Shown here in pieces: positions 44,108 to 52,491 of a stretch of 64,000 bases of DNA. The translations under genes were made by a program, and so were the position numbers. The DNA lies in the NCBI GenBank assembly GCA_963746605.1, contig CAVVCH010000060.1, positions 47,498 through 111,497 on the forward strand, read 5' to 3'. This DNA comes from CAVQSS01 sp963746605. Its GTDB lineage: Bacteria; Desulfobacterota; RBG-13-43-22. The stretch's first letter is position 1, and each line of letters starts with the position of its first letter. Below the pieces are notes generated by a model. The model saw nothing but the letters and a program-made list of their open reading frames with translations. It was not told the DNA's origin and searched no databases.

Positions 44108-44474
44108 GAGGAACTTTTCTCCTTTCCACGCTTATTTTTAGGTAGCACTCTGGCAATCAAGATAGCAGAAGCGGCCGTTAAAGACAAGGGCCGGCCAGGG
44201 AGGAGGGAAAGACTCGGAGGGATCGAGCGAAAAAATATCATCCAGGATAAGTAAGACCGAAAGGCTGTTAAAATGGGACGCTATAGGAAGTTGCCCTTTT
44301 CCTTGTGGTAAGAAGGGCGCATTGTCAACCTGGATTTGTACAGGGCAAATGAATTACAACCTGGAAGAGAGCGGCCCCTAGATCGAACAGACTCAAGGGC
44401 AGCAGGGGGGGCGCCTGCCCTGGGAAATGATCTCTCTCCGGACAGGGGGAATTTCAGGTGCTGCTGATCGGGGG
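44108..44474. other. Gap without a recognisable gene
   Basis: These 367 bases lie upstream of ppnP and downstream of the small Cys-rich protein gene. The plus strand has a short open stretch ending at 44254 (LAIKIAEAAVKDKGRPGRRE) and a G-rich run near 44403-44412. Nothing resembles a known gene. The ppnP promoter should be at its left end. Confidence 0.4.
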
Positions 44475-44666
44475 TCAGAGCTGTTCCGCCAGGGTATTGT
44501 TCACCGGAACGGGACTTTTAATCAACTCGATCTTCCGAGGTAAAAAGGACCTGATATCCTCCATGGTCTTCTCATAACAGGGGCGGCAGATCCCATGGGA
44601 GATCCCATCCTCTCCGGGAAACCGGCTGATCTCCCGATTGCACCAGGAACATATTACGATAAACAT
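44475..44666 (-). CDS. Stand-alone small CxxC...HGxCxxC zinc-ribbon-like protein
   Basis: This 63-residue protein is almost entirely one metal-site module: IVICSWCNREISRFPGEDGI and SHGICRPCYEKTMEDI. The spacing and the SHGxCxxC half match the C-terminal module of the sensor at 4853-5635 (ICASCKKI, SHGLCPPCLEKL). In most genomes this unit is fused to signalling proteins, so an unfused copy is informative. Four Cys predict one zinc or iron site. GGAAGGAAAG lies upstream of the start at 44666. Confidence 0.7.
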   Translation of the reverse strand: MFIVICSWCNREISRFPGEDGISHGICRPCYEKTMEDIRSFLPRKIELIKSPVPVNNTLAEQL

Positions 44667-44972
44667 GATTATTGCTCTTTCCTTCCGGGCCGCTGTTTCA
44701 TTGTAACAGCATATAGGGGTGATTAAATAAATTGATACAACATATAGCGTTTTTTTACCAGAAAATAAAGCAAGATCGATGCCAGCAAAATAATTTGCTT
44801 TAAATAAGAGTTAACTGCCTGATCCGCCTACAGTAAAAACATTATCCGGTTCACCTGGCCCTGGTTTTCCCCGGATGGGAATGTATGGTTGACCCTTCAT
44901 GGGGTGATGTCAAAATTTTACTTCTTGGAAAGAAGTCGGGGTGATCTATTATAGAGCAGGAAGGAAGGTACT
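44667..44972. other. AT-rich intergenic block
   Basis: From about 44695 to 44830 the DNA is clearly richer in A/T than the surroundings (GATTAAATAAATTGATACAA, AAATAATTTGCTTTAAATAA). No gene is seen. It ends at the truncated transposase and may mark an old insertion boundary. Confidence 0.45.
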
Positions 44973-45122
44973 ATGCCACGACAGGCACGTTTAGATGTCC
45001 CAGGGACCCTGCATCATGTCATGGTCCGGGGGATCGAGGGGAGGAATAGCTTCGAGGATGAGGAAGCCCGGCAAGCCTTTGTCGAGCGAATAAGGTCCCT
45101 GGTTAAGGTGACCCGGCCGTGA
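44973..45122 (+). pseudogene. REP-associated tyrosine transposase (RAYT) fragment
   Basis: ATG 44973, after GGAAGGTA, begins PRQARLDVPGTLHHVMVRGI and continues EGRNSFEDEEARQAFVERIR before a stop at 45122. This is the typical N-terminus of IS200-like RAYT (Y1_Tnp) proteins, including the first His pair. The remaining two-thirds, with the catalytic Tyr, is missing. The break coincides with a hairpin, CCCGGCC-GTGA-GGCCGGG (45112-45129). It is a dead fragment. Confidence 0.85.
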
Positions 45123-45154
45123 GGCCGGGCCGGAAGGATTGAAGATTTTGCACC

Positions 45155-45346
45155 CTAGGAAGGAAATTTGACTTTTCCTTCGCCCGGGACACTTTTGGGG
45201 TTCTTGAGTTGGGAGGCATCATCCACACAATTCTTTTTTTCCTCTTCACTCAATGAATTTGGATCCCTCAATGCATCCAAGGGGCATAAAAATCTGTTTC
45301 CCGCGTTGTCCTTTACCCATACCAAGGGTTCCGTCTTTAATACCAT
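45155..45346 (-). CDS. Small hypothetical acidic protein with strong ribosome site
   Basis: This 63-residue protein begins VLKTEPLVWVKDNAGNRFLC and continues PLDALRDPNSLSEEEKKNCV, ending in Lys/Pro-rich residues. AGGAGGATCC directly before ATG 45346 is the best ribosome site in this region, which makes it a real gene. Two Cys are spaced 21 apart. It looks like a small cytoplasmic protein; the VWVKDNAGN stretch could form a beta-hairpin. I recognise no function. Confidence 0.65.
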   Translation of the reverse strand: MVLKTEPLVWVKDNAGNRFLCPLDALRDPNSLSEEEKKNCVDDASQLKNPKSVPGEGKVKFPS

Positions 45347-45637
45347 GGATCCTCCTTTCTGTTGAATACAACGAGTTGTTGATGGCCCTATCAGCCCTCT
45401 TTTTACATATTTTCGTTCGAAGTAGCGTCAAATGCAATAATGGGAACCCTGTATTTTTCATCTAATGCCCTACCTAGGTGTGTATAACCTTCGAATGGGA
45501 TTTGGGCTGGTGGAATTGGAAAATTATGCCTGGTGCGGTCATGGGATCATAACCGGGGGTGGAAAAATGATTGGCAGAAAAGCGATTTTGTGCTCCGTTT
45601 TTTCGGGTCAAAAAAAAAGAATTCATAGGCATATCCC

Positions 45638-46658
45638 TTGAAATTCGTTCATATGGCTGATACCCATCTCGGGTTTGAAATAACCCGAATAAACCAGTCC
45701 GATCCCCAGGGCCGGTGCAAGCGGGCCGATCATATTTGTTAGGAATTTTCTGGCTGTCCTGGACCATGCCCGAGACGTAGAGGCCGATCTGCTGATCCAC
45801 AGTGGGGACCTCTTCAATAAATACTACCTTTCGAGGGAGGTCCTCGATGAACTGGTCCAGCCGATTTTTGAGTTGGCTAAGTCAGGGACCCGAATCCTGA
45901 TCATCCCCGGCAATCATGAACGGTCTGAGTTTCCCTTTGATCTCTTCCAGGGATCATCCGGGATCATTGTCTTTGACCGGCCTAAATCAATATCTTTTAA
46001 CCTCAACGGATATTCCGTCGGCTTGGCGGGATTTCCCTTTATCCGGAAAGACTCCAAACGAACCTTTCTGAGGGCACTGGAGGAGACCGAATACCAGCAC
46101 CTAAGATCCGATTTTAATATCCTGGTCACCCACCAGGCCTTTGATCAGGCCAGTGTCGGCCCGGGTGACTTTGTCTTCAGGTCCGGGCGCCAGGATACGG
46201 TTTCCCGAGACACCATCCCCCTGGATTTCGAATATATCGCTGCCGGGCATATTCACCGCTATCAGGTCCTTGATCATCCCTTAAAGCCGGGAATAAAATT
46301 CGTCTATCCGGGGTCTACGCAGCGGATCAGCTTTGCCGAAATGGTTGAGAACAAGGGGTTTGTCGAAGCCGAGGTCCTCAATAATCGAATTGAAACTCGG
46401 TTTGTACCGTTACCGGTTTATGAGATGGAGATGGTCGAAATCGAGACCGGTGGTCTCTCTTCAGCGGACTGCCTGGCAGCGATTAGAAGTCAGTTTTGGC
46501 GGTTTGATGAAGATCGGGTTATCCGGTTTAATTTGACCGGGGGGGATAAGATCAGAGACTATCCCGCTGTGGACTTTCAGAAGCTTAGGGCTGAAATGCC
46601 CTCAATCCTTGAATGCCAGTTCGCTATTAAAACAGGTCAAAAGTGGATCATGCGGTAA
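45638..46658 (+). CDS. SbcD/YhaO-like metallophosphoesterase (one frameshift)
   Basis: TTG 45638 begins KFVHMADTHLGFEITRINQS, the usual SbcD-type start. The literal frame stops near 45739. A one-base change there restores IFVRNFLAVLDHARDVEADL, LLIHSGDLFNKYYLSREVL, ILIIPGNHERSEFPFDL, ILVTHQAFDQASVG and YIAAGHIHRYQVLDHPLKPG. All five metallophosphatase motifs (DxH, GD, GNHE, H, GHxH) are present. Length is about 339 residues. It is probably the nuclease subunit of a DNA-repair pair, although no SbcC/Rad50-like ATPase is nearby, so it may act alone or on another substrate. Confidence 0.82.
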
Positions 46659-46744
46659 GGGATAATGTTCCCTGGTAAAATCGAATTTCACTCGGAGCAT
46701 TGCACAATTGCCTAAAACCTTCGCCCGGTCGGCGCCATCGAGGT

Positions 46745-47548
46745 CTATTTCCCGTGAGTCAGGGCGATCTTCTCGAACATAGTCACCAGACCCACGCAGA
46801 GCGCGTAGATCGATTCGATTTTGATGTTCTCCTCCGCGGTAACGTCAAAGAACAAGTGCAGTGAAGAATCCATGCCGTCCTCGCTTTTCCAGTAACACAA
46901 CAAAATGGGCAGTCGGGGAAGTGGATGGATGATCACGGCTATATCCGAATTGAAGCGGTCGGGCGCTGGTTCACCGGCGAAAATTTCGACAAGCAGTTCC
47001 AAGAGTTCGGTATATTCGTCGATGACTTTTTTCAAGGGTTTCTCGCACCGCTGTCCGAAAAGACGCCACCAGTCCGCTCCGCCCTTGGTGTCCCTGAGCG
47101 GAATCGATTCCCCTCGGGGCTCTCGACCTTCGCATTCCAGGATATAGTTCAAAATGGGGACGGAAACCCACCGGTTTACATGGCAATCGGAACGGATGGC
47201 GCCGGCGGCGTTCACATTGAAAGACTTGCCTAAACAGGCGAGGGTCAACACCCCTTGGCGGTAAACGGCGCCGCACCGTTCCGCAGCTCCGGCCAGGTCG
47301 ATTTCCTGGATTCGTTGCCGCAGGTTCTCCAGCGCTTTCTGCGCGTCCCTTTCCAGCAAACTTCCTTCGCCTGCACCCCTCCGTGCCTCCGCCGCGTCTT
47401 CCTCCACAAGATAGGGACAGTCGGCAGGTGTTTTTTTGCCCTGGAACACCGCCACCGAAAAGGCCAGACAACTGGCCTGGCGGCACTCCCGGCAGTTGGT
47501 TTTGGGAAGCCGGTTCAATACATCCAGGTGACTGTTTAAGCGGGTCAT
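46745..47548 (-). CDS. DUF3786 protein with N-terminal Fe-S (4-Cys) domain
   Basis: From ATG 47548 (GGAGGAAAAACC upstream; a frame open to 47599 lacks such a site) the protein has 267 residues. The N-terminus carries RLPKTNCRECRQASCLAFSV and PADCPYLVEE. That Cys pattern is shared with the 4Fe-4S domain of the corrinoid/Fe-S protein family. The rest is DUF3786 (ALENLRQRIQEIDLAGAAER, RWVSVPILNYILECEGREP, EIFAGEPAPDRFNSDIAVII), found mainly in strict anaerobes and without known function. It is divergent from the B3/B4 gene. Confidence 0.82.
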   Translation of the reverse strand: MTRLNSHLDVLNRLPKTNCRECRQASCLAFSVAVFQGKKTPADCPYLVEEDAAEARRGAGEGSLLERDAQKALENLRQRIQEIDLAGAAERCGAVYRQGVLTLACLGKSFNVNAAGAIRSDCHVNRWVSVPILNYILECEGREPRGESIPLRDTKGGADWWRLFGQRCEKPLKKVIDEYTELLELLVEIFAGEPAPDRFNSDIAVIIHPLPRLPILLCYWKSEDGMDSSLHLFFDVTAEENIKIESIYALCVGLVTMFEKIALTHGK

Positions 47549-47692
47549 GGTTTTTCCTCCGTATTCCCGATTTGTTCTCAGAAAGAATAACCGAAACACA
47601 AGGGTCTGTCATCACCCTATTTATTATATTGTGGAAATAGGCCCTTAATTGGATTAGCATTATCACACACTGACCGTGATCTAGGAGGAACT

Positions 47693-48407
47693 ATGAAGGC
47701 ATTGACCTATTCCATCTCCGATAAAATTTTTCGACGATTTCCCGGCTATGTGCGCGGCGTAGTGGTGGCCCAAGGGGTCCGCAATCACCCATCCCCGGAG
47801 GCCCTGGTCCAGATGCTGCGGGAGGTGGAAGAATCCACGCGCAACAACTTGAAAATCGAGCAAGTGGCGGAAACCCCACGCATCAAAGCCTGGCGGGAGG
47901 CCTACCGGTCCTTCGGGGCCAAACCCAGCGAGTTCCGCTCCTCCATCGAAGCCCTGGTCCGCCGGGTCCTGCGCCACGAGCCCCTACCCTCCATCAATGC
48001 CCTGGTCGATATCGGGAATATCGTTTCGCTGCGGCATCTGGTCCCGGCCGGGGGGCACGCCATCGATGTGTTGACCGGCGATATCGTTTTGCGGCCGGCG
48101 ACGGGCCGGGAGGAGTTTACGCCATTCGGTTCGGACAAGATGGAGCACCCGCTTCCCGGGGAGGTCATTTTTGCCGAAGGCGACACCGTTTTGACCCGCC
48201 GCTGGACCTGGCGCCAGGCCAATCACACGCTGACCCAATTGGAAACCCGAGGCCATCGAGTTCAATGTGGACGGTCTACCTCCGGTGCCCCCGGAGGAGG
48301 TGGAACAGGCCTGTGGCGAGATCATTGAGCTGGTGAGGCATTTCTGCGGCGGCGAGACCCGGTGGGAAATCCTTTCGGCAAGCCATCCAAGTCTTGAATT
48401 ATCCTAG
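47693..48407 (+). CDS. B3/B4 tRNA-binding-domain protein (3' frameshift)
   Basis: CTAGGAGGAACT precedes ATG 47693. The protein is a free-standing copy of the PheT B3/B4 editing domain: IFRRFPGYVRGVVVAQGVRN, YRSFGAKPSEFRSSIEALVR, PSINALVDIGNIVSLRHLVP, AEGDTVLTRRWTWRQANHT. The literal frame ends at 48328 in low-complexity Gly. A one-base change near 48250 gives EAIEFNVDGLPPVPPEEVEQ and a stop at 48407, normal for the family (about 238 residues). Stand-alone B3/B4 proteins may hydrolyse mischarged tRNA. The divergent DUF3786 gene shares the 144-base promoter region. Confidence 0.85.
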
Positions 48408-48661
48408 CCTTTGCAGCGGACGGTACCTTTCCTATCCTGATCGTTCCGGCCAGATAGAGCTACGACCCGCCCGCCGATAGAGACCCGATCTCCCCGGTCC
48501 TAGCAGACAATTCACCGCCCTGTTGAGAGAGCTGCCGGGCATGCGATTCCTTCCGAGCAATGGTGCCGTCTATGAGTGTAACCTTTTCTCCACCATAAGC
48601 GCTGCTATTTCGTTGACAATTTCCTGCCCAGTAGGTATTTTGTTCTGCATAAAATAAATAA

Positions 48662-48675
48662 TTCTGTATACAGAA
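48662..48675. promoter_or_regulatory. Perfect palindrome upstream of the IclR gene (putative operator)
   Basis: TTCTGTATACAGAA is a perfect 14-base palindrome, 26 bases before GTG 48702. TAAAATAAAT just upstream could be a -10 region, and a half-site (TTCTGCATA) lies at about 48643. IclR-family regulators usually bind such inverted repeats in their own promoter. The rest of 48408-48701 (294 bases) contains no supported gene. Confidence 0.55.
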
Positions 48676-48701
48676 CTACTTATCGACCTAACGAAGCACC
48701 C

Positions 48702-49520
48702 GTGAAAAAACCCGATCCGGTCCCGAAAACCGAATACAGCCGGGTGGTCCCGGCCGTTGAGCAGGCGGCCTGTTTGCTGCTGGCCCTGGCCGGCCAGGCC
48801 CCGTCCCGAATGAACCTGACCGACCTCTGCCGGAGGGTGGACATCCACAAGAGCAAAGGCTTTGCCATCCTGAACACCCTTCAAACTTTCGGTTTTGTTC
48901 AGCGGGACGAGAGAGAGGGGAAGCGTTACGGGCTTGGGCCGGGTCTAATCTCCCTGGGACGCGCGGTGCTGGATAACCTGAATTTCAAGGAAGTGGCCGA
49001 TCCCGTTCTGGCCACACTGGCCCGGGAAACGGGCAGTCCGGCTCTTTTCGGACTGATTACCGGCCAGAATGTTTTCGTCATTGCCAAAAACGAAGGACGG
49101 CGGTTTCGGCCTGACCATCCGTCTGGGACAGCGCTATCCCCTCAGCCACGGATCTCATGGAAAAGCGATCGCGGCCTTTCTCCCGGCAAAACTCGAACGG
49201 CAGCGGCTCTTCAGCCAGGAAAAGCTCTTCTTCCACGGCGCTCCCTCGCGCCTGGACCGCCCTCGTCTGAGCGGGAACTGGCCCGCTGCCGGCGGAAGGG
49301 GTATGCCGAAGACCCGGGGGAGATGACTCCTCAGATCCAGGCCCTGGCCGCGCCCGTCTTCGGGGCGGCCGGGCGATTGGTCGGGGTCTTGTTTGTGACC
49401 GGTCTGATTTCTAAAAACCGCATGAAGCCCTACGGCCGGAAAGTGGCGGAAAGGGCCCGGCAGATGAGCCGGCTGCTGGGGGCGGAGGTCGAGGGGGCGT
49501 ATGGGGAGAGGTCGGGATAG
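48702..49520 (+). CDS. IclR-family transcriptional regulator (two frameshifts)
   Basis: GTG 48702 begins a winged-helix DNA-binding domain (VVPAVEQAACLLLALAGQAP, LTDLCRRVDIHKSKGFAILN, GFVQRDEREGKRYGLGPGL). The effector domain is broken. Frame one runs to GQNVFVIAKNEG, frame two gives GGFGLTIRLGQRYPLSHGSH and GKAIAAFLPAKLE, and frame one resumes with ARCRRKGYAEDPGEMTPQIQ, LAAPVFGAAGRLVGVLFVTG. Changes fall near 49095 and 49235. The joined length is about 270 residues. It probably controls the Mo-enzyme/ligase genes downstream in response to an aromatic or acyl compound, as many IclR proteins do. A perfect palindrome upstream may be its operator. Confidence 0.85.
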   Translation: MKKPDPVPKTEYSRVVPAVEQAACLLLALAGQAPSRMNLTDLCRRVDIHKSKGFAILNTLQTFGFVQRDEREGKRYGLGPGLISLGRAVLDNLNFKEVADPVLATLARETGSPALFGLITGQNVFVIAKNEGRRFRPDHPSGTALSPQPRISWKSDRGLSPGKTRTAAALQPGKALLPRRSLAPGPPSSERELARCRRKGYAEDPGEMTPQIQALAAPVFGAAGRLVGVLFVTGLISKNRMKPYGRKVAERARQMSRLLGAEVEGAYGERSG

Positions 49521-49604
49521 GGTGAACGATTGATAAGGCAGAATTGATTACCAGTTACTGGTATCAATCGTTAAGCTGTCTCATCGGCCCTTTTATTTTT
49601 GAGG

Positions 49605-49680
49605 GTCATGCCGGACTTGATCCGGCATCCAGAACATCAGAGCTTCCCTGCCCTGGACCCCGGCTTTCGCCGGGGTGACA
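49605..49680. repeat. Palindromic intergenic repeat
   Basis: GTCATGCCGGACTTGATCCG starts at 49605, and CTGGACCCCGGCTTTCGCCG starts at 49653 and runs to GGTGACA. Each arm is itself a hairpin (GCCGGACTTGATCCGGC; CCCCGGCTTTCGCCGGGG). The two ends, GTCA and TGAC, invert each other. This is a common intergenic repeat type, different from the ones at 924 and 13371. It separates the IclR gene from the Mo enzyme gene. Confidence 0.75.
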
Positions 49681-49705
49681 ACTGGGATAAAAGAAAGGGT
49701 ACGGA

Positions 49706-51865
49706 ATGGAATACAGCTTTTCCAACGTGGCTCGGGAAATGGAGGTCTACGGTTATGACCGGGTCGTCAAGAGCCATTGCCGGAATTGTCACGGCGGGTG
49801 CGGGGTTCTGGTCTACGTTAAGGACGGGCGCGTCGCCAAAATAGCCGGGGGATCCGGACTGCCCCATCAACCACGGCACGCTCTGGCAGCGGAGGACTGG
49901 CCTCGACGCAACTGGTTTACCATCCCGACCGGCTCACCTATCCGGTAAAAAGGATGGGTCCCCGGGGCGGCGGGCGCTGGGAGCGCATCTCCTGGGATGA
50001 GGCCCTGGATACTATCGCCGAACGGATCCTGGATTATAAGGACCGGTTCGGCGCCGAATCGGTCGTCTTCGGGTACGGGACAGGGCGGGAAAACGAGGCG
50101 GTCATCTACCGGATCGCCAACCTGCCGGGCTCTCCCAACGTGCTGACGGCCGGTCATTTTTGCTACGGGTCGCGGATTGCCACCAGCATCCTGACCTGCG
50201 GGACGTAACGCCATCGTGGACTATTGAAAACCGTCCCCAATGCCTGATGATGTGGGGCAACAACGTGGTCATCAGCAATCCGGATTGTTACAAGGGGGAG
50301 CCTTTTTCCGTGGCCCTCGATGCCGGCGCCAAGCTGATCGTGGTCGATCCCCGGCTGACCCGGGCCGCCGCCCGGGCCGATGTCTGGCTGCCGCCCGCCC
50401 GGGGACGGATACGGCCCTGGCCCTGGGAATGGCCTGGGTGATCATCCATGAAGGGTTATACGACCGAGAATTTGTGGAGCGGTACACCCACGGCTGGGAG
50501 GAATTCGTGCAGCGGGTCAATGAATATCCGCTGGACAAAGTGGAAACGATCACCTGGGTCCCCCAGGAAAAGATCCGGAGGCCGCCCGCCTGTTCGCCCG
50601 GACCAAGCCGGCGGCGATTCAGTGGGGGGTGGCCATCGAGCAGCAGAATACCTGCGCCGACAACGACCGGGTCCTGTTGTGCCTCATGGGAATTACCGGG
50701 AACATCGACGTCCCCGGAGGCCAGGTGCTTTTCCGAACGCCGCCTGTCCACAATGTCGGGAAATTCGGGGCCCACGGAATGCTCCCCCCGGAGCAGGCGG
50801 CCAAGCGCCTGGGCGGGGAACGTTTCCCTCTGGCCGGCCGGTTTGCCATCATCCAGCCCAAGGCGGTCTGGGACGCTGTCCTGGAAGAGAAGCCGTATCC
50901 GGTGAAAATGCTTTTTTTCATCAGTTCCAATCCCCTCATTACCCGCGCCAACTCCCGGGAAGTTTATCGGGCACTGGAAAAAGTCGATTTCCTGGCCGTG
51001 TCCGATTTCTTCCTGACCCCCACGGCCGAACTGGCCGATATCGTGCTGCCCGCCGCTACCTGGCTGGAGATGGATTATATCGGCGACTTTTGGAAGCGCC
51101 ACGGACGGCTGCTCCCCCGGCGCAAGGTGGTCCAGATCGGCGAGTGCCGGTCCGATCACGAGATGCTCAACGACCTGGCTCGTCGCATCGGTCAGGGCGA
51201 GTACTGGTGGGACACCTTCGAAGGCGGCTTGGACTACATTCTGAAGCCGATGGGCATCACCTGGCAGGAATTCAACAAAATGGATTGTATCCGCGGGGAA
51301 GTGCGCTACCGGAAATATGAGCAGGGCGGGTTTTCAACGCCCACGGGCAAGTTTGAACTCTACTGTACCTCCCTGGAGCGGATGGGTTGCGATCCTCTGC
51401 CCCAATTTCGGGAACCGCCCGAGAGCCCGGTCAGTACGCCGGAACTCTACCGGGACTACCCGTACCGTGCTGATTACCGGGGCCAGGCAGCCGGGGTTCT
51501 TCCATACCGAAAACCGCCAGGTCCCCTGGCTCCGGGAGCTTCACCGGGACCCCCAGGTGGAAATCCACCCGGAGACCGCCGCCCGGGAGGGCATCCGGGA
51601 GGGGGACTGGGTGGTCATCGAATCCCCTCGGGGGAAAGTCCGCCAGCGGGCCAAACTCTTTGCCGGGATGGACCCCCGGATCGTGGCCGCCCAGCACGGC
51701 TGGTGGTTCCCCGAAAAGAAAGACCCCGGCCACGGCTGGGACGAATCCAACATTAACATCCTGCACCGACAACTCTATGAAACCATGGACCCGGCCATGG
51801 GGTCCACCAGCATCCCGGACGCTGCTCTGCAAAATCTATCCGGAAGACAAAAGTTTAGTCTATAG
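49706..51865 (+). pseudogene. DMSO-reductase-family molybdopterin oxidoreductase (about five frameshifts)
   Basis: Six overlapping segments reconstruct one protein of about 720 residues. The N-terminal 4Fe-4S motif is SHCRNCHGGCGVLVYVKDGR with GTLCSRGLASTQLVYHPDRL. The cofactor domain has RWERISWDEALDTIAERILD, QCLMMWGNNVVISNP, LIVVDPRLTRAAARADVWLP, GNIDVPGGQVLF and DIVLPAATWLEMD. The C-terminal domain is VLITGARQPGFFHTENRQVP with DWVVIESPRGKVRQRAKLF. Breaks lie near 49850, 50210, 50400, 50578 and 51462. No Tat signal is present, so it is cytoplasmic. With the DmsB-like protein next, it should oxidise or reduce a small organic substrate. Whether the breaks are real or sequence errors is unresolved. 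Confidence 0.78.
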
Positions 51866-51908
51866 AGACGATTGAAAACTTATTTAAATAATGAGGAGGT
51901 GAAGTATC

Positions 51909-52420
51909 ATGACCGATTACCGACTGGCCGTCGATCCTCTTGCCTGCTGGGGCTGCCGGACCTGTGAAGTGGCTTGCAAGCAGGAAAACCGGACTCCCGA
52001 AGGCCTGCGCCTGATCTCGGTGACCGAAGACGGACCTCGGCTGTCGGAGGGAAAGCTCGATTTCAGCTACCGGGTCACCCTCTGCCGGCACTGTGATGAT
52101 CCACCCTGTGTGGAAGCCTGTCCGGTGGAGGCCATCACCCGGCGGGAAGACGGGCTGGTCATCCTGGAAACGGCGGCCTGCAACGGCTGCACCCTCTGCC
52201 TGGAGGCCTGTCCTTACCAGGCTATTGCCTTTGACGAACGTGAAGGAAAGGCCTTCAAATGCAACCTGTGCGTCCAGCGGCTGGATCGGGGGCTGATCCC
52301 CGCCTGCGCGGATAACGTCTGCGAAGGCACGGTATTTATTTTGGGCCGTCGATCGGCTGGGAGAGGGTGGCGGAAAAGACGGTGCATCGGGAGGCGGCGA
52401 CCGCCGATCCCCGGCGTTAG
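51909..52420 (+). CDS. DmsB-like four-cluster ferredoxin subunit (3' frameshift)
   Basis: GAGGAGGTGAAGTATC precedes ATG 51909. The protein carries the Cys sets of a 4x[4Fe-4S] electron-transfer subunit: PLACWGCRTCEVACKQEN, LCRHCDDPPCVEACPVEAI, ACNGCTLCLEACPYQAI and FKCNLCVQRLDRGLIPAC with ADNVC. The literal frame runs to 52457 with a basic tail. Small indels near 52330-52370 give the family-like ending DRLGEVAEKTVHREAATADP and a stop at 52420. It passes electrons from the Mo enzyme encoded 43 bases upstream. No membrane anchor subunit follows. Confidence 0.85.
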
Positions 52421-52491
52421 ATCAATGGTTCGGGGACCAGGTTTCTTCGGCCGGTAGCTGACCGGGACGACAAAAAAATCAGGGAGGGTTG

